Shown: positions 49,557 through 61,511, numbered from the stretch's first letter. The stretch is 64,000 bases of DNA from Pontederia crassipes (GCA_030549335.1 CM060198.1:47085353-47149352); one strand, 5' to 3'. Numbers and translations are program-made. Notes: generated from the sequence alone by a model not told the origin.

Positions 49557-51280
49557 ACATGGGCTAGTTGTGTATCTTGGGATATTTTATGAAGCCTTCC
49601 GTTGTTTTCAAGATTTTATCGTTCATGTTTATTATATTATGTTTCTGCTGCAAAGTTTTATAAAATTAGATCATGTCAAAGGCGAAGTAACGTCGCTTAG
49701 GGGTCGGCAAAAGTTTTAAATTAGGGCCGAATTTTGAAGTCGTTACAGCTATTGTAGTCGTAGCACTGCTTCTCCTTGACCCATGAATCGATGGCATCTA
49801 GGGCGGTCTAGTTGTCGACGGGCCTTTGGACCGGCGAGTCGCTGCCGGCTCTCCCCCCTGTAGAGGTTCTCTCCGTAGGGGCCGTGAGAGTGGACCAGCT
49901 TGCACTCGCTGATAAGCGAGTTAGCGTAGTCTTGGGCGTAGGCTGCGATGGTATCATCCCACGACACTGGAGGGATGTTGGCGACTTCACGGGCGACGTT
50001 GTGGGCGTTCACGTAGTCATCAGGGGAGTTCTGCGCCACGACGGTGTGGACGGATGATGCCGCCATAATAATGGCACATATCATGGCGCCCAACGCAACT
50101 TTGGAATTAGAACTCCTCATTGTGCGATGTTTTGAGAGAGCAATTTAACTGGGAGCTCAAAATATTGCACGTACTACGTAGAACTCGAATTATTTCTCTT
50201 GGGTTGGTGAGAGAGGTGAGGTCGAATGGCTATTTATACGTGATGATGGGTTTTGTTGTCCACTCGAGTTGCAATCACGATTGCTTAGAAATGAGAACAA
50301 CCTTTAAAAGATGTGCATGGAAACTAGTTCTTTTTTGGCAGCCTCAAGTGCATTAAAAGATTTCTAGTAAACGAAACTAATTGGACAAGGACATCAGGTC
50401 AATTAATAAAAAGTTCAAAGTTGAGCAACCACAACTTAAGGAATTTGTTTCTCCATCGATCCTATAGATATCAGAACCATGAAGGTTCCAATGGCTAGCA
50501 CTCAAATCACCTCAACTTTAATATAACATGTGCCATTAAACTTTTGAATTTGTACCCAACATCTCCAGATGGAAACAAAACTCTTCAGTGGTACTCTAAC
50601 TTCATCTTTATTTATGTTAGCTATTAGATACATTATTAACATCATAATTGCTCGATCTATATTTTAACTATAGTAATTGGTAGAACATATATATTGACTA
50701 CATGTCGGTCTTGGTATGCTTAATTATGCATGCAGACGAAGATTTGAATATAAATCAAGAGTGATTGGCATAACTACGAAGATTTGAATATAAATCAAGA
50801 GTGATTGGCATAACTGGACAGCAGAGTTGTGTCCTGGAGTCATCACATTGACCAGGGTCTATCGTCTTATTGCTTTTCGTTCGAACACCGAAATAGCACT
50901 GAGTTTCGATCGAAAAAAAAGATTTGAATATATAATATATGCATATTGTGCATTGATATCATAAATTGAGAATGAAGTCATGGTACAATTATAAAGTCAA
51001 ATTAATTTAAGCGATCGACCTTAACAAACCAAATTAGCTAGATTGATTAAACTCGTCTGAATCGTATGGCAATTCAGACCATGTCAATCGCATGATCGTC
51101 GACAACGACGCAAGTAAACAAAGGTTAATCTCTGATCGAAGCCCAAATGGCAATTCCGATGAATCCATAGAACACCGGTGCTGGAGATGAGACCCCAAAT
51201 AAAAAACATCAGACGATCGATAACACCGAGAAATCAACCGGTGATCATCATCGGAAAATGGAAATAGAGCTCCAAAAACA
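49557..51280. repeat. Tandem duplication, unit 2
   Basis: Homologous to 47844-49556 with scattered substitutions. The left edge is inside LTR sequence (GGGCTAGTTGTGTATC) and the right edge continues into unique DNA (AACTCGGCGACCG), showing that this is the original right end of the unit. The junction shows CAT microhomology. Confidence 0.92.
49748..50120 (-). pseudogene. PR1: PR-1, duplicated 5' part only
   Basis: ATG at 50120 with the same signal peptide and mature start as copy 1 (AQNSPDDYVNAHNVARE). It keeps the shared TAG after RPVDN and adds its own 1-bp insertion in a C-run near 49857, which shifts the long ORF into unrelated residues. The segment ends at QCYDYNS (49748), immediately against LTR sequence, so the C-terminal half (CGHYMQVVW to the end) is missing. 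If transcribed, it could give at most a truncated secreted fragment. It is a by-product of the tandem duplication. Confidence 0.93.
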
Positions 51281-51720
51281 AACTCGGCGACCGTACGCCG
51301 TCTGTGTACTCCATCAAACAAAGAGGCTGAAAAACAAATACTCGAAGAAGGCGTGGAGAAAGAAACTGAGAAGAAAAACGGAAAGAATAGAGAAAAAGCA
51401 GAGCCGATGACCATAGACCAAGAAGAACACGGAAAACCGATCGAAAAAGAAGATTGTAAAAATTGATCGCAAGAAGAGGACAAAGACAAACAATTAGCCG
51501 AAAAATTAAGAATGAAGAATGATGGCTACGTTTGCACTTGTTGTCCCCAGGACTTTCAGGCGCCATGAAAGAGGCGGAGCAGACGACGACTCGTAGCAAG
51601 AGCTGAGCAGGACCTTCAAGAGGGAGGCTATGACATGTTAAATTTGATGTGCTAACTAATTTTTTTAAAAACTTAACTTGTTAGGAAAAGTAACATCTAT
51701 AATTTTATATTCTTAATACA
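51281..51720. other. Unassigned DNA right of the duplication
   Basis: Overlapping ORFs exist on both strands (minus 51234-51599; plus-strand charged stretch near 51300-51500), but none shows family motifs. No gene is called. Confidence 0.3.
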
Positions 51721-51724
51721 ACGG

Positions 51725-52044
51725 TGATGTGTCAGTAGCAAGAGGGCCTTGCGGCTAGAGGACAGTCCACACATGTAGTCAGGACCACTAGATAGGGAAG
51801 CGAAGGTGTGATTACGGAATGCGTCAAACGTGTCCACTAACCGAGTACGAGTAACGAAAGCCAAGCTTCTAGCCACTAAGGATGGCGCAGACGATGCCGA
51901 CGGAAAAGTCGCCGATGATTGGATGACCGTAGATCGGGACAATGGCCACTGTTGAAGTGACACCATAAGCTTCTCCGGTTTGAAGACTTTGGCCATGGCG
52001 ATTGCCACAGCCGTCACCACCGCAGCATGAACAGAGAGCTTCGT
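51725..52044 (-). pseudogene. CRINKLY4-related ectodomain fragment
   Basis: Homologous to the N-terminus of the 53205-54245 gene: LSVHAAVVTAVAIAMAKVFKP, then in another frame EAYGVTSTVAIVPI and VGIVCAILSG, then again FDAFRNHTFASLS and YMCGLSSSRKA. The start position has ACG instead of ATG (52042-52044), and at least two shifts separate the blocks. Homology fades near 51725. It is a third, dead member of the cluster. Confidence 0.88.
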
Positions 52045-52059
52045 TGGAGCCTGGAGATG

Positions 52060-53200
52060 AGAACCGGAAGCCCACGAATTGGTGACCGGGAAGATTTTCT
52101 CGTGATCTACCAGAAAGCAAAAGAAAGAACACAGGGATACAGAGTACATAACAATCTAAGACTAAGCTGTTAATATTTACAAAGATCCTTTTACATATAA
52201 TAATAATATACATTTTTCACTGTTACATTTTTTTCTGGAATTGTTTCCTCTAACGCTCCCTTTATTTAGAAATTTTAGTCCTTATATACGTCGGTCAAGT
52301 TCTATCCTTGTCCCTGGTATGGTCTCGCCTGCCTGCTAGTCGCAAGCTCGGCCTCAGTTGTAACACCGTCTTAGCTTGTTAAAATATTATTCAATTTTAT
52401 GAATTTAAAATACATTAAGGAAATAGTTCCCCAAACTGTTTGATATATAACCGAAAGTGAAATATGTGATAAAAAAAACTAATTCTTATATCAAATTAAT
52501 TAATTAATTAGATGTATGTAAATTAATATATGTACATCGCTAATTGAAAAAAAGAAAGTATTACCTGTAATTCATTGCATTGCATGATCGCTGCTTTTTT
52601 TGTTTATAGAAGAATGTTTATGAAAATGTGATTGCGTCATAATTTTTCTATTTATTATTACTAATAAAATTTATTTGCAGATCTTTCAATTGGTATAAAG
52701 GGTATTAATATATAAATATAGATCAAATCTTGTTATAAGTTTTTAAATAAAAACGTACTACAAAAATTCTTATTTTTTTCAATTAATAAACTTTCCAAAC
52801 ATTTCATAAAATCATATTTGTAATGTAATTATAATTCACTACTCTAATAAAATTATATAACGACTTGTATCTTTTAACAAACTCTGATAATTAGTTATCT
52901 TAAAAAAAAGTAGTTATAGTATGAACATGTAAATCAATATAATTAATATTATAATAATATATTAATTAGAGACACACACACGGCAGAAATCTCATTTCCT
53001 CCAAGCTTACAGTCCTCTCTCTGATAATATTTTCTGGTGTTTGGCACTATTCATTAAGATGAACTGCTTCTTTATTCACATTTTATATGTATCAGATTTG
53101 TTACTCTTGCAGTAATGTTCAGCTTCGTCGGGATTTTTCACTGGAAGATTTACTCACATTGTTTTATTGGATGCCTTTCAATTGAAAAAGAGTTGGAACA
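52060..53200. other. AT-rich intergenic DNA
   Basis: No ORF or repeat structure of note. In particular there is no kinase-domain remnant downstream of the ectodomain-only gene. Confidence 0.5.
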
Positions 53201-53204
53201 TGTC

Positions 53205-54245
53205 TTACAGAGAAGCCAACGGGTCGTCTTCAACCTTGCCACCCATCGGCAACTCAATAATCGACGGGGAGCTGCGGTTCGACGTCCACCAGCAAACCAC
53301 GGACAACTCTGGGTACTTTATCCCGCAGGTGAGGTCTCCATTGGCTACCACGGATATGAATTGCGTGCCATTCGGCACCGGAGTGTACTCCCCGCCTCCG
53401 GCTCCCCAGCAGACAATCGTGTAGTTTGGCATCGGGATGGCACAAGTGTGCGTCGAACCTAGGGCGATGTTGCCGTACTTGTTAGTCAAGTAGATTGGGG
53501 GAGGGCTGGACTGCCCGTGATCGTTGTTCCCGCCGCAGAGGACACTATCGGCGAAGGTGATCCCGCAGGCGTGGGACACGCCGGCGACGATGGTATTCAT
53601 CAGCTTCCCTTTGAAAGTGGGGTAGATGCGCTGGGCTCCAGGCCCCCAGCATATCGGAATGTAAAGGTCTCTGATGGCGCAGAAGAAACCTGCGCCAGAT
53701 GTGAGGGAACGAAACTCTCCGGGGAAGGTCGCGGGGGCGTCCGAGCCGTCATGCCACCACTGAACGAACGTGAGGTTTATGTCTGTGGCTCCGACCTGGC
53801 CCACGCCAGCTATGGCGTCCACTAATTCTACGCCGTCGGGGACGTGGATACGCATGGTATCGATCAAGAAGCTTCCGGCGCCCTTGACATCAGCATCCTT
53901 GCGAATGGCGTGGCGCCAGCAGAAGAAGGCCTTACGGTCGGAGGACAGTCCGCATATGGAGTCGTGGTTGGTAGATAGGGAAGCGAACGTCTGGTTACGG
54001 AATGCGTCGAATGTCTCCACTACGCCGCCATTAAGAGTAATCACGGAGCATCGGGCGATGCGTGGCTTCCGGCCGCCGAGGATGGCGCAGACGACAGCGA
54101 CGGAGCCTTCACCGGTGATTGGAAAACCGTTGATTGGAACAATGGCCACTGTTGAGCTGACGCCGTAGGCTTCTCCGGGTTTGAAGACTTCGGCCGCGGC
54201 GATTGCCACGGCTATCACCATCGCGGCATGGACCGAGAGCTCCAT
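53205..54245 (-). CDS. CRINKLY4-related protein, ectodomain only (secreted RCC1-like repeats)
   Basis: CRINKLY4-related receptors have an extracellular seven-repeat RCC1-like propeller, a membrane span and a kinase. This 346-aa ORF has a signal peptide (about residues 1-28, ending AYG) and the propeller repeats, each marked by a CW or CG pair: FFCWRHA, PICWGPG, ADSVLCGGNN, TIVCWGAGG and SVVCWWTS. It stops at 53205 soon after the last repeat, with no membrane span or kinase. No kinase remnant lies in the next kilobase. A donor-like GTAAGA overlaps the stop (53203-53208), so a spliced extension cannot be excluded. The uninterrupted frame contrasts with the nearby fragment. It could be a secreted decoy or modulator, or a truncated gene drifting. 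A TATA box (54317-54328) is 75 bp upstream. Confidence 0.82.
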   Translation of the reverse strand: MELSVHAAMVIAVAIAAAEVFKPGEAYGVSSTVAIVPINGFPITGEGSVAVVCAILGGRKPRIARCSVITLNGGVVETFDAFRNQTFASLSTNHDSICGLSSDRKAFFCWRHAIRKDADVKGAGSFLIDTMRIHVPDGVELVDAIAGVGQVGATDINLTFVQWWHDGSDAPATFPGEFRSLTSGAGFFCAIRDLYIPICWGPGAQRIYPTFKGKLMNTIVAGVSHACGITFADSVLCGGNNDHGQSSPPPIYLTNKYGNIALGSTHTCAIPMPNYTIVCWGAGGGEYTPVPNGTQFISVVANGDLTCGIKYPELSVVCWWTSNRSSPSIIELPMGGKVEDDPLASL

Positions 54246-54316
54246 TGGAGTCTAGGAGATGAGAAGCCCACGAACGGGGTGAGTGGGAAGATTTTCTCCT
54301 CTTGTCCTCCCTCTCT

Positions 54317-54328
54317 CTATATATATAG
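54317..54328 (-). promoter_or_regulatory. TATA box of the ectodomain-only gene
   Basis: CCTATATATATAG on the minus strand, about 75 bp upstream of the ATG at 54245, next to a CT-rich stretch. Confidence 0.6.
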
Positions 54329-54329
54329 G

Positions 54330-55650
54330 GGATATGGAGTACATAATAATAAAAAAATTAATTAAACTGTTACAGTGGGATATTTACAAGATCCTTTTTA
54401 TATAATAATATACATATTTTAGGAAAAAATGCACTTAGTTTAGTTTGTTTGGCCAATTTTTTAGGACCGTTTGGTATTATTTTACGGAGTAATACACATA
54501 GGACACTGATAATTTTATTTAAAAATTTCATGACTCACCGGATTATTTGATTATAGATAATTTTATTTTAATTATCACACCTCCGATAATCTAGATAGCA
54601 CCTTGAGAAAATGTCTATCTACATTCCCACCAAAGTGGGATGCGTAATTTTATAGTTGGACTAAAATATTCTTTTAATCTAATCCTCCTAAATTATCACA
54701 TATATATTTAGATTTAAAAAATAAGATGGGCCGACTCTTTGATGAAAAAAAGCTAGTGTGTGTCCACAATGTTTGAGAAAATTACTATTGATTATCCTCT
54801 CTTTTTATATTCTTTTTTATTTATCAAATTTAATATAAGACTAAAGTTTGAATTATGTATTGAGGGTATCTTAATAAAAGGCATGTATTACCTAATAACT
54901 ATGTTTTTATAACAAACATAATAATATATATTATCACTTATATTATCAATGCTTGTCAAACACTATAATATAAAATTATCGATAATTTAATAGGTAGTAA
55001 TCTATCGATGTGATAATATAAATTACCGTTACTTTAAGAGAAAATTCATCAAACAATCCCGTTAATAGATATTCAACTAGATGTTTAATGCATTATCTTT
55101 TCACATTATCTAGTAAAAGATTGATTCTTCCCCTTTTTAATTGTCCAGGTAATCTTTTTAGCAATTCAAATAACATTATTTACTTGTAATAAAAAATTAT
55201 TAGGCAATGTATAATTTTTACTAAAATACTATTTATCATTAATGCCAAGTTAAAGTTAATATAATCTGGCTAAAACACAAATAAAAATTAATAATATTTA
55301 CATATTAAATAAATCTAGTTGTAAATATTTTATAATATATAAAATATAAATAATGGTAATAAACATATGTAATATTCAAGATAACAACTAATAATATTAT
55401 ATTCGTGTGAATAATAATAACAAAATAATAATTTAAGTAAATTAATATTGTTAATTATGATTGTAACAATGGTAATAATATTTTGTTGTTGTTGTCGTCG
55501 TCATTACATATATTTTTTATATTATTTCATGTTTTGTTTGTTTGTGATTGAAAATGAGAGAAATGGAAAGAAGATAAAAATCATATTACCACGAGTGACA
55601 ATATGGATGGACACTCTCTTCATAATAAATGTGGATTGTCACTTCATAGG
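54330..55650. other. AT-rich intergenic DNA
   Basis: Long AT-rich stretch with no coding signal. Short trinucleotide runs (TTGTTG near 55480) are present. Nothing else is seen. Confidence 0.5.
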
Positions 55651-55689
55651 CAATTCACATTTCTAGGCAATGTAAGATAAAGTAAACAA

Positions 55690-57005
55690 GATAATGTGTT
55701 AAGCCCAAAATTGCTTGTAGTGAAATGTCCATTAATTTAAATGTCCCATTAATCCATGTCCTCATAGAGTCGAGCGGATGATGAAAAACCTTTTGAGACA
55801 TTGATGGTGTTGAGAATGTGCATCGAGCTGAAACACGTCTCATCTTCTCCATTTCATCGGGGCAATATATAGCATTGAACATCGCATTTTGTGGGCAATC
55901 ACTTGTCCAATGAGAATTCTTGCAAATGTAGCAAGATTTTGATGACTTTTCGTACCTCTTGAATTTGTCATTATCGAGTTTTCTTTCTTGATGACCCTTG
56001 CCCTTATTTTGGTGTTGATAGTTTGACTTGTCTCCTTACGATTTGGACTTTTCTTTTCAAATATGGTTTTTTCCAGATGGTGCTGGTGGTGTGGCATTTG
56101 ACTTCATGTACTCCACGAGTGACTCAACAACAATGATTAGCGAGGGAAGGTTAGGGTAATCACGTTGCTCTAATTCCATCCTAACACAATGCTTCAGACC
56201 CTTGACGAAGACCACTAGCAGTGTGTATTCATCCACCTGTAAGTTCTATAAACGGAACTCAGTGAACTTTTTCACGTACTTTTCATTGTGCCCTTTTGGT
56301 TAATATTGAACAATGCAATATTGGCCTCCAGTTCTGACTTAGCATGACAAAAATAGTTGATAAGCTACCATTTGAATTCTTCACACATCAATGTTTCCAT
56401 GTTCCACATCATAAGTGGTATCGCCACCATAGGCTCGCCGCATCTTTCATGTATAAAGATATGGTGTTCACCATCATTATTTTGAGGTCATGTACTAGGA
56501 CTCCATGTATCATCACATGATACATAGAAAGTATGTCGATCTCTCACCCTTGTATGGTCTCGACTTTGACACATTAATTATTGGTTCATGCGAGGCGAAT
56601 GTATCTTGACATCGCCCGTCCCTAGGTGTCATCTGAGCTTTTCTTGGAAGGTTTAAACGTCTTGGTCTAGAACATGCTTAATGTTCATTAACTTGTTGAC
56701 CATGAACTCTCTCATGTCCATGAACTTGAGTCACGCATAAATCGACATGATCTCGTCCCGCACAACTCCCCTAGCTCTCTCTCATGCGTCATGAGTTGGT
56801 CTTGTATCTCGCCAATATCCAATTGGAACTATCTCATTCATTACTCAAAAGTAGTTATGACATCATTCGACCTAGCATGCCCTCACTGCCCTTCTCTAGT
56901 GTGGCCTGATTTTGGGTCATCTTCGAATTCGACACCATTTCCTCGTGATCATAGAACATGTCAAATGAGTGGTATAAGAAAAGTTGCTATGATACCAATT
57001 TATCA
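55690..57005 (-). pseudogene. Ty3/Gypsy gag remnant with primer-binding site
   Basis: On the minus strand a zinc knuckle CYICKNSHWTSDCP (about 55935-55895) is preceded by a lysine-rich region (about 56100-55940) and by degenerate gag-like sequence back to about 56900. A primer-binding-like TTGGTATCATAGC lies at about 56986-56998. The sequence beyond (57005 to about 57350) would be the 5' LTR, but its start is not defined. Frames change several times. Only the 5' part of an element remains. Confidence 0.65.
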
Positions 57006-57360
57006 CGAGGTCATTTTTACTTGCGATTGACTCATGTGGCGTTTAGATGTAACCACCGTATAGACAAGCTCTTTTGTTGTGCTTTGTAAAAGCTTTGTTT
57101 GTGCCTTGTGAAATGTCATAATTTCATGGCTCTTGTATCGAGCAAATGCTTCGACGGAGGCGTTTATTAACAAATGGGAGCATAATCGAAATGCTTGAAT
57201 GAAATACTCTTTTTGTGTGGACTTGTCATGCTACGTTTGAGACTTGATGCTAGATTTAGCGAAGTTTTAGAATATTTGAATATAAAAACTTTGAAAGAGG
57301 ACTAGCTGCAGATAGATTTGTGACGTGTGATTGAAAGACATCTCCAAAGGCACACTTTTT

Positions 57361-58020
57361 GGGTAAATTACACCAAATGCCCTCCAACTTTGACGTTTGC
57401 TCAATGATATCCTCCAATTTCACTTTGTGATACGAATGTCCTGCATCTTTTAACTCATTTCACCTGATACCCTCTCCTACGATTGGCCATCTCCGATCAC
57501 GAAGCTGACGTGACGCTAACACCATGTCTTCTCTCCTCTCCACGTAGACATTGCAATGACATGGCAATATTAAAAAATTTAAAAATGCCACGTCGGAGAG
57601 GCGACCCTCTTTTTCCAGCGCACTGACAGACGCACCGGAGCTCCCGCCGGAACTAAGGGGTGGACGACGCACGCAGGCGACGACGGGGGGAGCGGGGGTC
57701 GCTCCTTGCGAGCTCGGGCAAGAGTTCCGGGGGGGAGGTCCGACGGGGGCTCTGGCGCGCCGGAGAAGGAGGGTTGCCCCTCCAACGTGGCATTTTTAAT
57801 TATTTTTTAAATTTTTAATATTCCCATATCATTACAACGTGTACGTGGAGAGGAGAGAAGACATTGTGTCAACTCCATGATCGGGAGATGGCCAATCGCA
57901 ACTAAGGAGGGCACCAAGTGAAACGAATTAAAAGATTGAGGGCATCCATGTTACAAAGTAAAGTTTGAGGATATCACTGAACAAACATCAAAATTTGAGG
58001 ACATTTGATGTAATTTACCT
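57361..58020. mobile_element. Mutator-like fold-back element with long terminal inverted repeats
   Basis: Two arms of about 235 bp are inverted copies of each other: left starts GGGTAAATTACACCAAATG, right ends CATTTGATGTAATTTACCT. They enclose a GC-rich centre (about 57600-57785). A perfect 10-bp direct repeat CACACTTTTT flanks the element (57351-57360 and 58021-58030). Long inverted repeats and a 9-11 bp duplication are the mark of Mutator-like elements. No transposase is present, so it is non-autonomous. Confidence 0.92.
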
Positions 58021-58267
58021 CACACTTTTTGAATGTGTAACTATAAGATTGTGATCACATGTTAAGTTAAACTTACAAAAATAAGAGAAAATTATAAGTT
58101 AAATAAGATAAGTTACTAGGCGTGTTGCAAGGCCGGTGAAAGATGCATCCCAAGAATTTTAGTATACTAGTAATAAATAAAAACATTTATTTAGTCATCT
58201 TGGTTAATATCTTCTGCTTGTCAAAGAGAGCGTCCCGGGCTTCATGCATGCCTGCGATTCCACTGAT

Positions 58268-61200
58268 TCACCGGGGCAACATGTTCTCCAGATACAATGC
58301 CGGCAAGGATACCGCCCTTTGAAGATTGGCAACGACATCAGTCATGGTGGGTCGTTCGCTTCCTTTGTGCTGCACACAATGCGCAGCGGTGTACGCCACA
58401 AGCTCCAAGGCCTCCACTTCGTGCTCCCCGGGCTGGCCAGGCCTCGCATCGAGCACCTGTGAGACCTCGCCGCGATTGATGAACGGCACAGCATAGTCGA
58501 CGATGGTCACTGGACTTGTACCCTCGTCAGGCGTAAGGATTGCTTTTTTACCTGTCAAAACTTCAAGCATCACGACCCCAAAGCTATACACATCGCTCTG
58601 TAGGCTCAAATGATGTGTGACCCAGAATTCTGGATCCAAGTAGCCCATTGTTCCTTCCATCGTCTCCAAATAAACTGGGCCGTCAACCAACTCTGATCCG
58701 CTCAGTGCCAATCCGAAATCTGACACTCGTGCAATCCAGTCCTTAGTGAGCAATATGTTTGATGACTTGATATCTCGATGAAGGATCGGAGGCTCGACAT
58801 AACTGTGAAGGTATTGAACCCCTTTGGCCGCGTCCAACAGCACCTCCATTCTCATGTCCCACGACTTTAAGAACTTGCTGGAAGTGGAACTACTGCTGCG
58901 ATCTCCATCTGGATGCAAATGGTCATGCAGAGACCCATTCACCATGTATTCAAAGACCAGCAGTCTCTCGTCGCCCTCCGTGCAGTACCCAATGAATCCC
59001 ACTAGATGTTTGTAATGGATCCGGGACAGGAACGTGAGCTCGTTTTGGAACTCGCTCTCTCTATTTTGGCTCCTCTTGATTGCCACTTCACAGTCATGAA
59101 GTCTTCCCTTATAGACCACCCCGCAGCTCCCCACACCGATTTTGTTACATAAAGCGAAGTTGCCGGTGGCAGCTGTGAGCTCGGCAAAGTTGAACCTCTT
59201 TATAGCAAGTTGGTTGTTGGGGTCACTGCTTTCCTCTTGAACTGCTTGGGAGTTGGACGGACCAGACGCTGGAAGATTGGATGACAGGTTAGAGCGGTAT
59301 TTCTTGTAATATATGCGCCCGATCCAACATATTGCTACTAATATCATAACAGAGAGGAGGATGACAAATGCCAACCAACCTCCTTTCCTTCCTGTCTTAT
59401 TCTGTGGTCGCCTCCCGCAGCGTCTACACATTGCGCCGGAATAAGAGCAGAATTTCTTACTCTTCTCTTCAAATCCACACGGACATGACGAAGGCGAAGA
59501 GCAAACGGCACGAAGAATTCTCTGTTGTGGTAGCTTTATGATGGTCGCATTCGGCTTTGCCCACCAGCAAAGCACAAGAAAGTCGTGCAACATCATCCCA
59601 CAGGTTATTTCTCCGTTCGCCACCACCAATTCAAACGTGGTGTTTACCATTGGAAAGTATTTGTGGCCGTCGGCTCCCCAGCAAACCACAGTACCATTTC
59701 CGCGCCAAATTGCACAAATATGGTTAGCACCTAACGCGAGGCTTCCAAACTCGATCTCGATGGAAGAGGGAGCAGAGACGGAGTGCCTGAAAACCGTGCT
59801 CCAATCACATAGGAGATGATGGTCCATGGTAATCCCACATGCTTCAGATTCTCTGGCGACCACATCATGCATCATCTTCTTAGTGAAGGTCTCTCCAATT
59901 TGCGCACTGCGAGGGCCCCAACATGCTGCCAAGCTGTTGTCGTCATCAATGGCGCAAGTGAATCCTACCCCGGAAGTCAGAGAGCTATAAACGCCAAGGA
60001 CTCCTGTAGGAAATCCTAGAGCACCAACCCACCAGCGAACACTATTTCTATCAATTGCGGCCACCTGGACATCCCCAACAACAAGATCTCGCAGGGTGGG
60101 GACGGAATTGTGATGTATATTCTTTGGATGGAAGTTCCCTGCGATGGTGAAATTAAAAGGAAACTAATGTAGATATATATATTTTCTCTCAGGAAATTAA
60201 GTTAAAACAGGATCTAGACATCTTCATATTTTATCCGCTAGATTAGTTCAGTTCAGTCCAAGGGCACACCACAAAGGATTTTGGAGCGCGCTAGCAATCA
60301 ATTTTTGACTCAGTTCTTACTGTAGCAGGAGGTAATTGTTTCAGGTGGTTTGTTTTCACAGTAGCAGTGAGAAATGTTAAAGGCAACATATGGCAGTATT
60401 CTTTTAAGAAGGCGAACACGTGTAACAGAGACGTAGTATAAATAGGGGTGTCGACATCGCTTGGTGTGCGAAAAGAAAACTTATGATGATGAATCATCAA
60501 TCTGTCGTAAATCAAACTTATGCTATGTTCATAGAAGAGCAATAAAGGAGTAAATAATACAAACATCTAATCTAAGCTATGTAACAAAATAACAATTTTA
60601 TCACTAATATAAATAATGAAGAGAAATCACTAAGTTGGAATAAGTAAATAACATATTATTTGTAACTAATAGAATGGCATTATCTATTGTGATAATTTAA
60701 CTAAATGGTAGTTATTAGGAAATTATACAGTTTAAACTAACTGAGGCAAAAATATCTGTTAAACATTTAAATTAAGACTGAGGAGGAATTAGCAAATATA
60801 CACAGATGCTGCGAAAGTAAATGCTAACAAAATGTTAGAGATAAACTAGCATAACACGTCCAACCACTCATACAAACATCGAAATATTAGCTACAATTAA
60901 TCTATTTCTCTGTGGGGTTATGTACAGTACTAAATAGTCTTTTCACTTTAAGAAAGATTGCATGTTCATAAGCAGTCCGCCACTGGCTACGAAACTAATT
61001 GAGTAATTAAGATGGGTCCTTTCCAAGGCCTGGTGAGTGAGTGAAATTACGAGGGGCCCAATTGAGAAGTAATTGCAGAGAGAGTGTTTGAGAGATGAGA
61101 TCGAATGGAGAAGGAGAGGGCGAACACTGACTGGCGCTAAAGTGCAGAAGTGTCTATGTACTCAAACTAATTAATGAAATGTGTTCGAACTTTACCCCTG

Positions 61201-61511
61201 TCGTCCATGCCCCAGCAAATAATGTCAGCTCCATTTCCAACTAAGCCGCAGAAAGAGTTGGCGCCACCAGACAGAGAGGAGAACGAGACGACAGGCTCCA
61301 TGTCGAAGGCATTGCCGGCGCCATCCGGTGACACATAGGAACACTGAACACTCTGAGGTTGGTCTTTGTCGAGGATGCCGCAGACCACGGCCAGGTCGGT
61401 GTTGAGAGGGATGATTGCAATGGTGGAGGCAACACCGAATGCTTGAGAAAGATCAACTCTCGTAATCACAGCAATGATGGCAAAGATGAACAACATTTTG
61501 GCTTTGAGCAA
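58268..61511 (-). CDS. CRINKLY4-related receptor-like serine/threonine kinase (CCR3-like), two exons
   Basis: Exon 1 is 61511-61196 and exon 2 is 60138-58268; the intron (60139-61195) has GT...AG borders and joins in phase to give 728 aa. Signal peptide (residues 1-25, ending QAFG); RCC1-like ectodomain with CW/CG pairs (IICWGMD, AACWGPR, VVCWGAD, LVLCWW); a short Cys-rich segment (about 318-346); membrane span about 359-378; kinase about 420-720. Kinase landmarks: GVGSCGVVYKG (440-450), AIK lysine 460, HRDIKSSN (559-566), DFG (579-581), DPE (607-609) and the conserved arginine in SERP (701). All catalytic residues are present, so an active plasma-membrane kinase is expected. CRINKLY4 relatives act in epidermal and cell-fate signalling, but the ligand is unknown here. 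It is the only full-length member of the local cluster. Confidence 0.95.

Noticed and set aside
51234-51599. Overlapping minus-strand ORFs right of the PR-1 duplication
   Set aside because: No domain or homology to neighbours; low-complexity hydrophobic translation.
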